From assembly GCA_965229635.1 (NCBI GenBank), contig OZ245894.1, positions 3,224,001-3,288,000 on the forward strand: a stretch of 64,000 nt of DNA, in the 5' to 3' direction. Below are positions 51,327 to 60,651 of the stretch, piece after piece; the stretch's first letter is position 1; every line of letters begins with the position of its first letter. Origin of the DNA: BQJU01 sp965229635. Lineage in GTDB: Bacteria; Bacteroidota; Bacteroidia; Chitinophagales; Saprospiraceae. Both the position numbers and the translations under genes were made by a program. The notes under the pieces are model-generated. The model was not told the DNA's origin and did not search any database. It saw only the letters and a program-made list of their open reading frames with translations.

Positions 51327-54257
51327 TTGAAACGGTTTAATAGAGTTGGAATAATCTTACTGGTTGCAGCAGTTTTTGCCGCCTGTACCACACAGAAGAG
51401 GAAGGACGATTTGTCGATGATGGGTAAGTTATACCACAACACGACTGCTAAATACAATGGTTATTTCAATGCCAACGAATTGCTGGAACTCTCCGTGCTG
51501 CAGTTGGAATCACAGCATGAGGATAACTACAATAAGGTCCTGGAAATGTATCCCGAAGTTGCTGCCGACAATCCACAGGCAGTAGCTGCCGACCTGGATA
51601 AAGCCATGGAAAAAGTCTCCGTTGTGGTCAACCTCCACCGGCCCAGTATCTGGACGGATGATTGTTATCTGCTGTTGGGAAAAGCGCAGTTTCTTAAGCA
51701 GGACTACGAAACGGCGGAAGAGACCTTTAGGTATATGGTCGATGAATTTAGCCCTTCGGCAATGGCCAAAAAGGAGAAAAAGCTGAAAAAGCGTAAAAAG
51801 GGCAGCAGCGGAGATGGTGCCAAACCGGCAAGAAAAAGTAAAAAGCAGGTGGCCCGGGAGCGAAAAAAACGGATCAAGGAGCGAAAGAAAGCCAATCGGC
51901 AGTTGAAAAAAAGACGTAAAAAAGGCAAACCCGCACGTTCGAAAAAAGAGGATAAAGAAAATAACGAGCCGGTAAAAAAGGAGGAAAAACCGGAATTGAC
52001 CCGGCCTGATGAAGAAGAAGACGATGCCCCGTTTACCGGAATGATTCACCTCAATGATACTGACCAGACCATAGAAAGTGATCCGGAAAATTACTTTATG
52101 AAACACCGACCTGCCTATCAGGAAGGGGTGTTGTGGTTGGCCAAAACCTTGATTGAACGGGATAAAAACAGTGAAGCTGTCCGCCTGCTGACGCAACTGG
52201 AGAACGATACCAAGACCTTCCCCGATATTTTGCGTGAAGCAAAAGCCCTCAAGGCCTATAATTCCATCCGCAGAAAAAATTATGCCGAAGCTGTTGCAGA
52301 ATTGCATGATGCTATCGACCTGGAAAAAAATGGCAGAAAAAAAGCACGGTATTCCTACATCATCGGTCAGTTGGAGCAGCGCCTGGGCAATGGCGACCGG
52401 GCCTATGCCGGTTATGAGCAGGTGTTGAAGTACAATCCGACATTTGAAATGGAGTTTTCCAGTAAGCTGAAAATGGCACAAAACGCCTGGCTTTCCGGAA
52501 AGGGTACTGCCGAGGAGGCCATGAAGGTGCTGGAGAAGATGCTCAATGACGATAAAAATGCCAACTATAAAGATCAGGTTTATTATGCTATGGCCGACAT
52601 TGCCCTCAAACAGGGAGATCGGCCGAAGGCTATTGAATACCTGTCACTTTCACTGCAAAATAGCCTGAGCAACCGCTCACAAAGGTCGGAAGCTTATTAT
52701 GCTCTGGGAACCCTGTTTTTCGAAAATGAGGACTACGTTTCGGCGAAAGCCTACTTCGACAGTACCCTCATGGTTATGGCCAATACGGATGAACGTTATA
52801 ATGAAGTAGATCGCATGTCGAAAAACCTGACGGATATCGCCGATCGACTGCAACTCATTACGCTACAGGATAGCTTGCTGGCAATCAGTCGGTTGAGTGA
52901 TGATGAGAAGAGGGAATTGGCCCTGGCCATCAAAAAAGAACAAGAGGAGAAGAAACGCAAAGCCCAGGAAGCTCAAGAGAGCAAGGCCGGAGGTGGATAT
53001 ACGCCAGTGTCAGGACGTCGGCCAGGCGGTAGCAGTGGTGGCACCGCACTGCGCAAGGAAAGTGACTTCTTTGCGTATGACGACAAAGCCGTCAAGCGTG
53101 GTAAGCGAGAATTTATTCGTAAATGGGGGACGAGAAGTTTGGAGGACAACTGGCGGCGCGCCAACAAAACTGGCGGTGACCTGGATAGCTCTGATAATGG
53201 GTTTGAAGATGAGGTGCTCGTGACCATCGATGACGATGAGATCGATGAATTGTTGGGCGATGTGCCTGGTTCTGCGGGTGAAATTGCTACGGCCGAATTG
53301 AAGATCAAAGAGGCGATGTACGAATTGGGGAGCTTGTACCGTGAGCGCCTGAAAAACAATAAGAAGACCATTGAGATACTCGAAGAACTCAATGAAAAAT
53401 ATCCGGGCAATAATTACGAATTGGAATCCTGGTACCTGCTGCATCTGACGCATAAGGATGAAGGAAATACTGCCGAAGCTCAGAAGTATTATAATAAGAT
53501 TCAGGAAAAGTACCCAACCACCAATTACGCCAAGATGTTGCGTGATCCGGACTTTGCTGCCAAATTTCAGGATGAAGAAATGCGGCAAAACCTACAGTAC
53601 AATGAGATCTACGGCTACTTCGATCAGGGTGAATACAATATTGCCTTTGAACGCAGTAAAGAAATGATGGATAAGTTGTTGGGACAGCATCCATTAAAGC
53701 CGCGCTATGCCCTCCTGATTGCCATGTGTACCGGTAATATCCAGGGTAAGGACGCTTATGTGCAGGAATTACAGGAAGTCATTGCCAAGTATCCTGATAC
53801 ACCTGAACAAAAACGAGCCAGAGAGATTCTTCGTATTTTGGGTGTCACTACGGCCCGGCTACCAGGTAAGGAAGAGGCGGCCAGTTCCAATTTTGAGTTC
53901 AAAGCCGATGAGCTACACTACATGATCATTGTATTTGACGAGGATATTCGCCTGACCGAAAACAAGGCCAAGGTATCGGACTACAACCGCGAATACCACA
54001 AGTTGGACCGTATCCGTATTTCCAATGTATATCTCGGTAAGGAAAATGACGTACCGGTACTGGTATTGCGTCGATTCAAGGACAAGGACGAAGCGATGAA
54101 GTACTACTATGGAGTAGACAAAAACCGTGGAGATTTCATCGATAGTAGTATTCGTTACAACTTGTACCCGGTTTCACAAAGCAATTACCGCAATATCCTT
54201 AAAGCCAAATCGGTGGATGGATATGATAGCTTCTTTAAAGATAATTATTTGAATTAA
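51327..54257 (+). CDS. sprE: T9SS/gliding lipoprotein PorW/SprE-like TPR protein
   Basis: The 976-residue protein has a lipoprotein signal (VFAAC) and begins the mature part with KLYHNTTAKYNGYFNANELL, a start typical of SprE/PorW. Most of it is TPR-like (YETAEETFRYMVDEF, AYAGYEQVLKYNP, AIEYLSLSLQNSL, GSLYRERLKNNKKTIEIL). A Lys/Arg-rich stretch of about residues 145-220 is probably disordered. SprE/PorW is needed for type IX secretion in Flavobacterium and Porphyromonas; it would serve the several sorting-domain proteins in this window. No ATG fits, so the start is the TTG at 51327. Confidence 0.82.
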   Translation: MKRFNRVGIILLVAAVFAACTTQKRKDDLSMMGKLYHNTTAKYNGYFNANELLELSVLQLESQHEDNYNKVLEMYPEVAADNPQAVAADLDKAMEKVSVVVNLHRPSIWTDDCYLLLGKAQFLKQDYETAEETFRYMVDEFSPSAMAKKEKKLKKRKKGSSGDGAKPARKSKKQVARERKKRIKERKKANRQLKKRRKKGKPARSKKEDKENNEPVKKEEKPELTRPDEEEDDAPFTGMIHLNDTDQTIESDPENYFMKHRPAYQEGVLWLAKTLIERDKNSEAVRLLTQLENDTKTFPDILREAKALKAYNSIRRKNYAEAVAELHDAIDLEKNGRKKARYSYIIGQLEQRLGNGDRAYAGYEQVLKYNPTFEMEFSSKLKMAQNAWLSGKGTAEEAMKVLEKMLNDDKNANYKDQVYYAMADIALKQGDRPKAIEYLSLSLQNSLSNRSQRSEAYYALGTLFFENEDYVSAKAYFDSTLMVMANTDERYNEVDRMSKNLTDIADRLQLITLQDSLLAISRLSDDEKRELALAIKKEQEEKKRKAQEAQESKAGGGYTPVSGRRPGGSSGGTALRKESDFFAYDDKAVKRGKREFIRKWGTRSLEDNWRRANKTGGDLDSSDNGFEDEVLVTIDDDEIDELLGDVPGSAGEIATAELKIKEAMYELGSLYRERLKNNKKTIEILEELNEKYPGNNYELESWYLLHLTHKDEGNTAEAQKYYNKIQEKYPTTNYAKMLRDPDFAAKFQDEEMRQNLQYNEIYGYFDQGEYNIAFERSKEMMDKLLGQHPLKPRYALLIAMCTGNIQGKDAYVQELQEVIAKYPDTPEQKRAREILRILGVTTARLPGKEEAASSNFEFKADELHYMIIVFDEDIRLTENKAKVSDYNREYHKLDRIRISNVYLGKENDVPVLVLRRFKDKDEAMKYYYGVDKNRGDFIDSSIRYNLYPVSQSNYRNILKAKSVDGYDSFFKDNYLN

Positions 54258-54267
54258 TTCATAATAC

Positions 54268-54322
54268 TTCACGCAAAGGGAATTGTGTGACTAGTTGTCC
54301 TTTCCCTTTGCGTGAATTCCTT
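54268..54322 (+). terminator. Intrinsic terminator after sprE
   Basis: A perfect 15-base inverted repeat (ttcacgcaaagggaa at 54268-54282 and its complement at 54302-54316) with a 19-base loop is followed by the T-rich ttcctttcttt. Confidence 0.8.
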
Positions 54323-54440
54323 TCTTTGCACTATTCTGTGCACGTTTATCCAATCCATTTTTTCTAACAATCCACAGTAACCTTGCCTAATATTCTGGAA
54401 TTGTCCCTATTTTGGACGGAAAATACCTAATTCCAAACTT

Positions 54441-56023
54441 ATGCAAGTCCACATCCCTTTGAAGCGTTATTCCCTCCATTTCTTATTTTTTGCCATATTT
54501 TCCGCACTACTTCTACCCGCCTGCAAGGTCTCGGCGCCTACTACCCAAGACCTGCTGGCCCAGAATATTGATTTCATTGTATTGCAGATGAACGATGTCT
54601 ACGAAATTGCCCCTTTGGAAGGAGGTAAGGCCGGAGGTTTAGCCCGAGTAGGTACGGTTAGGAAAGAATTATTGAAGGAAAATCCAAATACCATCACGGT
54701 CTTGTCAGGAGACTTTCTGAGCCCATCTTTCATTGGAACGTTAAAAACCGATGAAGGAGAAAAGATTGCCGGCTTGCAAATGGTGGAGACCTTAAATGCA
54801 CTTGGGTTGGACTATGTCACCTTTGGCAACCATGAATTTGACATAAGTGATCCCGATTTATTGGAAAAGCGCATGAGTCAAAGTGATTTTCTCTATATCT
54901 GCAGCAATGTTGTGCGCAAAACCGCGGATGGCATGAGGCCTTTTCAACAGGTCCGTAACGGTGAAACTCAGCCGGTCCCGGAATACATCATTAAGGAATT
55001 TGTTGGAAAAAAAGATGCCGTTTTAAGGGTTGGCATCACCGGGGTGGTATTACCCTTCATCAGCAGGACTACCTCGAATATACACCAGTTGTTAGTACCT
55101 TTCGGGAAACCTACAAGGAGCTTAAATCGCAAACCGATATGGTGCTGGCGTTGACCCACCTCGCAGTGGATGAGGATATGGAGCTGGCCGCCGAAGTGCC
55201 CGGCGTAGATTTGTTCCTTGGTGGTCATGATCATACACACATGAATCACTATGTGGAAAATACCATCATTACCAAGGCGGATGCCAATGCCAAAACCGTT
55301 TACATACACCGGGTGAGTTATAATCCAGCAACCGGCCTTTCAAAAATTCGATCTAGCCTGAAAGTGATCGATGACAGCATTGCCGAAGACCCGGTGACCA
55401 AAGCCGTAGTAGATGACTGGCAAGGGAAAGTGGATAAAATTATGGCTGAGATGGGATACGATCCCGATAAGAAAGTATTACAGGCAAAGACTCCACTGAT
55501 CTGCACGGAATCCAAGGTGCGAACCATTCCTACCAATTACGGCACACTCACCTGTGAAGCCTTTCAGACCGTTTGGCCTGATGCCGATCTCTATTTGATC
55601 AATAGCGGCTCGATGCGCCTGGACGATGATATTGTGGGCACGGTAACCGAATATGATGTATTGCGCACCTACCCGTTTGGAGGAGATATTGTGAGTATGG
55701 AAATTCCCGGAAAGACGCTTTCGGAAATCCTGCAAACCGGCCTGGTGGAAAATATCGGAGAGGGCGGCTATTTTCAATCCTTAAATGTGGACCGCAAGGG
55801 CGGAGCATGGCGGGTGGATGGTAAGGTGGTGGACCCTGCTAAAGATTACAAAGTTGTTTTGCCTCAATTCCTGGCATCTGGCAAGGAGCAAAACCTGGAG
55901 GTCTTTGGCAACTATAAATATGAGGAGAAACCTGAGTTTATGGTTGGAAATACCAAGGTGAAAAACGATATTAGAGATATTGTCATTTATTATATGCAGC
56001 AGATCAAGACGTTCGGAGAGTAA
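54441..56023 (+). pseudogene. 5'-nucleotidase (UshA-like metallophosphatase lipoprotein), interrupted by a frameshift
   Basis: Two overlapping frames (54441-55154 and 55139-56023) are one gene. The first has a lipoprotein signal (LLLPAC), LQMNDVYEI, VLSGDFLSPS and GNHEFD; the second has GGHDHTHM and the 5'-nucleotidase C-terminal domain (NYGTLTCEAFQT, INSGSMRLDDD). Restoring one A near 55058-55060 turns the joint into LPFNQQDYLEYTP, after which the frame continues through TFRETYKELKSQTDMVLALTHL. The family hydrolyses nucleotides in the periplasm. All metal motifs are intact, so an assembly error is as likely as true decay. Confidence 0.85.
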
Positions 56024-56035
56024 AGTTGAAGACCT

Positions 56036-56968
56036 ATGAACATAAAAAATAATCTAAAATCACTTCTTGCGGAGGGCCGTATTCGCCAGGTAGTTGAACA
56101 GATATTGGAATTGAGCAAAGTGGATTCGGATATGCATAATGAGGCGGTGGCTTTATCTGCACGCTTTCGCAAATACAATCAGGAAAAACATGGAAATATC
56201 TCCTCTCCTGACGAGCTCAATATCGAACTAAATCGGATTCAAAATGCGGCGCTTGATTTAATTGACCGTTTGCCGGAAAAGGCCTCAGTGAAAAAGCAGT
56301 GGTTTGCTGATCGGAGAAACTGGTTGATTGGCGCAGGGATTGCTGTTTTACTCGTTTTGGCAAGACTCTTTTTTCCTTTTCCTGGAGGAGAAAAATTGGA
56401 CAAAGGTGGAGTCGTAAGTACTCCGGCACAAACTGCATTAGATTCTACGGAACTTTCCTTCAGACCTGATTCCAACGTTGTTATACCTGATGTAGGACAT
56501 ACCAATATACCATCGTCTTATGAAAGAGATAACTCCAACGGTAGGCAGCGGGTCAGTCTTAGTGTGAATTGTACTACCGATCAGGTAACGGATACCGCCC
56601 AATACCGTCGGGGAGAGGTCCGGCACCTTTTTTATTCCGTAAATAAACCTAATCATTATGTTCGGGGAATATATCAACTGGCGGATAATACCCTGATTTT
56701 ATTGACCGATAACCACTTCATGACGGATTCTTTGGCCGGGCAGTATATTCACCTTGGTAGCTATCAGGTAGACAAGCCTTTCGGAATAGAAAAGTTGTAT
56801 GTTTTTGCTCGAAGCAAAAAGTTTTCGGAACTGAATACAAGTCAAAATGTTAATGGAGTGACCTTGATTAAAGATGGTCTCGATCAGGTAATTGCTAAAA
56901 TAAAGGCCAATAATTTTGGAAATACTTTTGCAGAAAAAGTCATAACGATACAGACATCAGAAGAGTAG
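56036..56968 (+). CDS. Effector-associated domain (EAD11-like), TM and DUF4384-like protein
   Basis: The 310-residue protein starts with about 85 helical residues (LLAEGRIRQVVEQILELSK, DMHNEAVALSARFRKYNQ, NIELNRIQNAALDLID) that match the EAD11 pattern, a small death-like adaptor domain known from predicted conflict and signalling systems. One transmembrane helix follows (WLIGAGIAVLLVLARLFFPF), then a linker and a C-terminal domain with GEVRHLFYSVNKPNHYVRGI and LYVFARSKKF, resembling DUF4384 domains. It starts 12 bases after the nucleotidase and may be co-transcribed. No matching EAD partner is visible in the window. Confidence 0.65.
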   Translation: MNIKNNLKSLLAEGRIRQVVEQILELSKVDSDMHNEAVALSARFRKYNQEKHGNISSPDELNIELNRIQNAALDLIDRLPEKASVKKQWFADRRNWLIGAGIAVLLVLARLFFPFPGGEKLDKGGVVSTPAQTALDSTELSFRPDSNVVIPDVGHTNIPSSYERDNSNGRQRVSLSVNCTTDQVTDTAQYRRGEVRHLFYSVNKPNHYVRGIYQLADNTLILLTDNHFMTDSLAGQYIHLGSYQVDKPFGIEKLYVFARSKKFSELNTSQNVNGVTLIKDGLDQVIAKIKANNFGNTFAEKVITIQTSEE

Positions 56969-57003
56969 TTTTTTTAGAAGTTCCCGTGCAATACGAAAAA
57001 ACG

Positions 57004-57483
57004 ATGTCCCGCATATACACTCAGCTCGATATCCATCTGGTCCTTGCCGTTAAGGGCCGTCAAAGTTTAATCCACCATTCCTGGCGTGATGAGTTGTACG
57101 ATTTTATCGCCGGTATGGTGCAAAACCAGGGACACGAAACGCTGTCCATTAATGGCATGCCCGATCACTTGCATCTGTTCATCAGTTACAATCCGGTGCA
57201 GTCCATTCCCAATTTGGTGCAAGCCATTCAAACTACTTCCGGGGCCTTTATCAAGGACCACAATTTCTCTCGCTTTCCCTTCAACTGGCAGGACGGCTAC
57301 GGTGCTTTTTCTTATGGCCGTTCCCAGCGCGAAGCCATGATGCGCTACATTGACAAACAGGAAGATTTACACCTTAAAAAGACCTTCCGCGAAGAATATC
57401 TGGAAATGTTGGATAAGTTTGAGGTGGCCTATGAGGAAGGGAATTTGTTCTATTTTTTGGATGTAAAAAGCTGGGAAGTTTGA
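57004..57483 (+). CDS. Second RAYT-type Y1 transposase
   Basis: The 159-residue protein is a paralogue of the 48273 transposase, with HUH in PDHLHLFISYN and catalytic Tyr in MMRYIDKQEDLH. Shared segments include SWRDELYDFIAGM and WQDGYGAFSYG. The GTG at 56986 could add six residues, but the ATG at 57004 (MSRIYTQLDIH) matches the other copy better. Unlike that one, no REP palindrome is visible within 150 bases on either side, so its substrate sequences, if any, lie elsewhere. Confidence 0.88.
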   Translation: MSRIYTQLDIHLVLAVKGRQSLIHHSWRDELYDFIAGMVQNQGHETLSINGMPDHLHLFISYNPVQSIPNLVQAIQTTSGAFIKDHNFSRFPFNWQDGYGAFSYGRSQREAMMRYIDKQEDLHLKKTFREEYLEMLDKFEVAYEEGNLFYFLDVKSWEV

Positions 57484-57636
57484 TGCCTGGCCTTTCATTT
57501 GTTTTAGAAAAAGCTTAAATTAGAAGCCAACCTAAGTCCATTTTTGGAGGTCAAACTTTGGTCTGCAAACTTGGCATCAACAACGCTAGTACCCTGTTGT
57601 CAACACTCGCCCCGCTATTAAAAAACCGATTGGGAT

Positions 57637-60582
57637 ATGAAAAAACATCTATGCCTTTGCCTTGTGCTGGCTTGTCTTAGCTTTAATCTATGCGGTCAAC
57701 AAATTTCAAATTATTTCGAAGTCATCGAAAAGTCTGAGGTGACAATTATTGCCAATGAACGATGGATCATTCCGGTATTTCACCAAACCCTGCGACTCGA
57801 CATGCCGCGCCTGGAGGCTGCCTTGCAAGATATCCCAATGCGTTTTAATGAAGCCGGGGCTTTCGCCCAATTAACACTACCTCGCCCGGATGGCACCACG
57901 GAGACTTTTGCCGTAACCGAAGCACCGGTCATGCACGAAGACCTGGCCCGACGCTATCCAGATATTAGAACCTATGCCGGCCAGGGTCTGGACCGACCAA
58001 GCTCCGCCATTTATTTTGATGTCACTCCACAAGGCTTTCACGCCATGGTGCTTTCGCCGGAAGGCACCTACTTCATAGATCCCTATTTTCGTAATAATCG
58101 ACAGTATTACGTCTGTTATTTTAAGAAGGATTATTATACAGGTAAGCAACTCACCCATAAATGTCAAACGGGGACTACGAAGGATGTCTCCCCCGGTTCT
58201 ACGCCAATGCCACTGGAAAAAAATGCGGCAATAACCCTTCGAACCTACCGCCTGGCGATGGCCGCCGCAGGTGAGTATACCATTTTTCACGGCGGGACAA
58301 AGCCCCTGGCCCTGGCTGCTATTGTGACTAGTGTCAATCGAATCAATGCCGTGTACGAAACGGAAGTGGCCGTGCACTTTTCCTTAATTGCCAATAATGA
58401 TGATATCATCTATACGAGTACGATTGACCCCTACTCCAATCCGCCAACTTTGTTTGAAAATCAAATAAATCTAACAGCTACCATCGGCTCGGCAAATTAC
58501 GACATTGGCCATGTGATGAGTGTGGGTAGCGGTGGTGTTGCGGTGCTTGGAGCCGTATGCAATACTTCGTCGAAAGCAGCAGGCATGACCGCCCTAGACC
58601 CACCCCTCAACGACCCCTTCGACATTGATTATATCGCTCATGAAATTGGACACCAAATGGGGGCTGATCACACCTTTAATGGCGGCGGAGGCTCCTGTGG
58701 GGGCAATGGGGTATCTGCTTCGGCCTACGAGCCGGGCAGTGGGGCAACCATTATGGCTTATGCCGGTATTTGCTCGGGAGATAATATTCAGACCAATTCC
58801 CATGCTTATTTTCACGCACGCAGTTTAGCCCAAATCCAAACGGAAATCACCAGCGAAACGTGTTCTGCAAACACCGGTACGGGAAACAATACCCCTACGG
58901 TCGATGCCGATCCGGATGGTATGAGTGGCAAGACGATCCCTATCAGTACCCCTTTTGAATTGACCGCAGATGCCACTGATCCGGATGGAAATCCGATGAC
59001 CTATTGCTGGGAACAATGGAACCTGGGCAACTTCGGCTCCTCTTCCTCTTCATTTCTAACCAGCGGCCCAATCTTTCGCTCGTTTCCGCCGTCCAGTAGT
59101 CCAACCCGTACTTTTCCAAATCTATCCACGATATTAAACAACTTGTCCTCCGTTGGAGAATTTCTACCGGCGGTCAACCGATCCTTAACTTTTCGCTGTA
59201 CTGTACGCGATAATCAGGGTGGGGGAGGAGGAACAGATTCCGATCTGAAATCGCTCAGTGTCAGCAACGCGGCGGGGCCATTTACCGTAACCTCTCAAAG
59301 TAGTAGCACCAGCGTTGAAGGGGCCATCACTGTGAACTGGAATGTAGCCAATACGACTGCAGCTCCGGTCAGTTGCGCCAATGTTGACATTATGCTTTCC
59401 CTGGATGGCGGACAAAATTTCACCACTTTATTGGCCAATACACCCAATGACGGTAGCCAGCATGTCACATTGCCAAACGTTGCCACCGGTAGAGCCAGAA
59501 TTAAGGTAAAATGCTCGGACAATGTCTTCTTTGCCATCAATGGGGCGGATTTTCAAATAGTCCCGGCCGCGGCTACCTGTGATGATGCCGTGACCAATGG
59601 GAATTTTGAATCGGGAGGAAGTGGTTGGACCGAATTTTCCTCCAATGGTTTTTCCTTGATTGGTGCCTGGGGATTGGCCCAAAGTGGCAGTGTAAGCACC
59701 TGGCTGGGAGGAGCTAATACGGAAACATCAAGAATTTCTCAGGTGGTGACTATTCCCGCTGGCATCCACTTTGGTTCGCTGGCTTTTTGGTATCGATTGA
59801 CCGCCTTTGACTGTGCCAGGGATATTGGAAAATTGATTATTAACGGCTCTGATGTGCTCATCTACAGCCTCTGCAACGATCCCGCCGCCGGAGGCTGGGT
59901 GCGGCAGGTAGTGGATATGAGTGCTTATGCCGGGAGTAGCCCGACCATTCTGTTTGAATTGATTACAGATGGCAATGCGCCCTCCAATCTTTTTGTGGAT
60001 AATGTCAGCCTCCCGTACTGCCTTGGAGGTAGCTTCCTGCCCTTGGAATGGCTGCATTTTCGAGCCACCTTGCACAAACGCGATGTGCAATTGGACTGGT
60101 CCACAGCCGCTGAAATTAATAATGCCGGTTTTGAAGTCGAAATGAAAAAAAGGGAGGAAGACTTTCGGGTCATCGGTTTTGTTGAGTCGAAGGGAACGGA
60201 AGGGGCGGATTATTCCCACCTGGTAAATGACCTTTCTCCCGGCCAGTACTACTTCCGCATCAAGCAAGTGGATTATGATGGAAAGTACGAATATACTCCA
60301 GTGGAAAGCATACTAATCAAACCGGAGCTCCATGTCACTCATTTTCCCAACCCGGTGGCCGACAATCTGAATTTAACGCTGGAATTGGAAGCCCCACGCC
60401 GCATCCAGGTTGAGCTGATCAATGCCTTGGGGCAAGTTGTCATTCGCCTGGAAAAAGGCCAATTGAATGCCGGAACATACCAGTTTCAGCTGGAGACCAG
60501 TCAATTATCTTCAGGTGTAGCTTACTACCGGATTTTAGCGGACCAGGAAGTGTGGACGGGGAAGTTTATGGTCGCGAATTGA
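57637..60582 (+). CDS. Reprolysin-like (M12B) metallopeptidase with T9SS sorting domain
   Basis: The 981-residue secreted protein has a signal peptide (MKKHLCLCLVLACLSFNLCGQ), a propeptide region, and a zinc peptidase domain with the extended motif HEIGHQMGADH at 335-345. A Met-turn-like TIMAYAG occurs about 40 residues on. PKD/fibronectin-like regions follow (ATDPDGNPMTYCWEQWN), a jelly-roll domain (GNFESGGSGWTEF), the LPLEWLHFRA linker module and a sorting domain (THFPNPVADNLNL to GKFMVAN). It is exported through T9SS and probably digests extracellular protein. Confidence 0.92.
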   Translation: MKKHLCLCLVLACLSFNLCGQQISNYFEVIEKSEVTIIANERWIIPVFHQTLRLDMPRLEAALQDIPMRFNEAGAFAQLTLPRPDGTTETFAVTEAPVMHEDLARRYPDIRTYAGQGLDRPSSAIYFDVTPQGFHAMVLSPEGTYFIDPYFRNNRQYYVCYFKKDYYTGKQLTHKCQTGTTKDVSPGSTPMPLEKNAAITLRTYRLAMAAAGEYTIFHGGTKPLALAAIVTSVNRINAVYETEVAVHFSLIANNDDIIYTSTIDPYSNPPTLFENQINLTATIGSANYDIGHVMSVGSGGVAVLGAVCNTSSKAAGMTALDPPLNDPFDIDYIAHEIGHQMGADHTFNGGGGSCGGNGVSASAYEPGSGATIMAYAGICSGDNIQTNSHAYFHARSLAQIQTEITSETCSANTGTGNNTPTVDADPDGMSGKTIPISTPFELTADATDPDGNPMTYCWEQWNLGNFGSSSSSFLTSGPIFRSFPPSSSPTRTFPNLSTILNNLSSVGEFLPAVNRSLTFRCTVRDNQGGGGGTDSDLKSLSVSNAAGPFTVTSQSSSTSVEGAITVNWNVANTTAAPVSCANVDIMLSLDGGQNFTTLLANTPNDGSQHVTLPNVATGRARIKVKCSDNVFFAINGADFQIVPAAATCDDAVTNGNFESGGSGWTEFSSNGFSLIGAWGLAQSGSVSTWLGGANTETSRISQVVTIPAGIHFGSLAFWYRLTAFDCARDIGKLIINGSDVLIYSLCNDPAAGGWVRQVVDMSAYAGSSPTILFELITDGNAPSNLFVDNVSLPYCLGGSFLPLEWLHFRATLHKRDVQLDWSTAAEINNAGFEVEMKKREEDFRVIGFVESKGTEGADYSHLVNDLSPGQYYFRIKQVDYDGKYEYTPVESILIKPELHVTHFPNPVADNLNLTLELEAPRRIQVELINALGQVVIRLEKGQLNAGTYQFQLETSQLSSGVAYYRILADQEVWTGKFMVAN

Positions 60583-60593
60583 TTTGAAACATT

Positions 60594-60651
60594 AGAGTTG
60601 TTCTGCTGGGGTAGTTTACACCCAAAATAATCCCAGCAGAATAACTCTTTT
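60594..60651. terminator. Long bidirectional terminator
   Basis: A 17-base stem with one G-T pair (60594-60610 and 60632-60648, core ttctgctggg) and a 21-base loop lies between the convergent reprolysin and GNAT-like genes, with a short T run on the plus side. Confidence 0.85.

Noticed and set aside
51510..52481. 323-codon minus-strand frame inside sprE
   Set aside because: Antisense of the Lys-rich TPR region; Phe/Leu-rich translation is the expected mirror of Lys/Glu codons.
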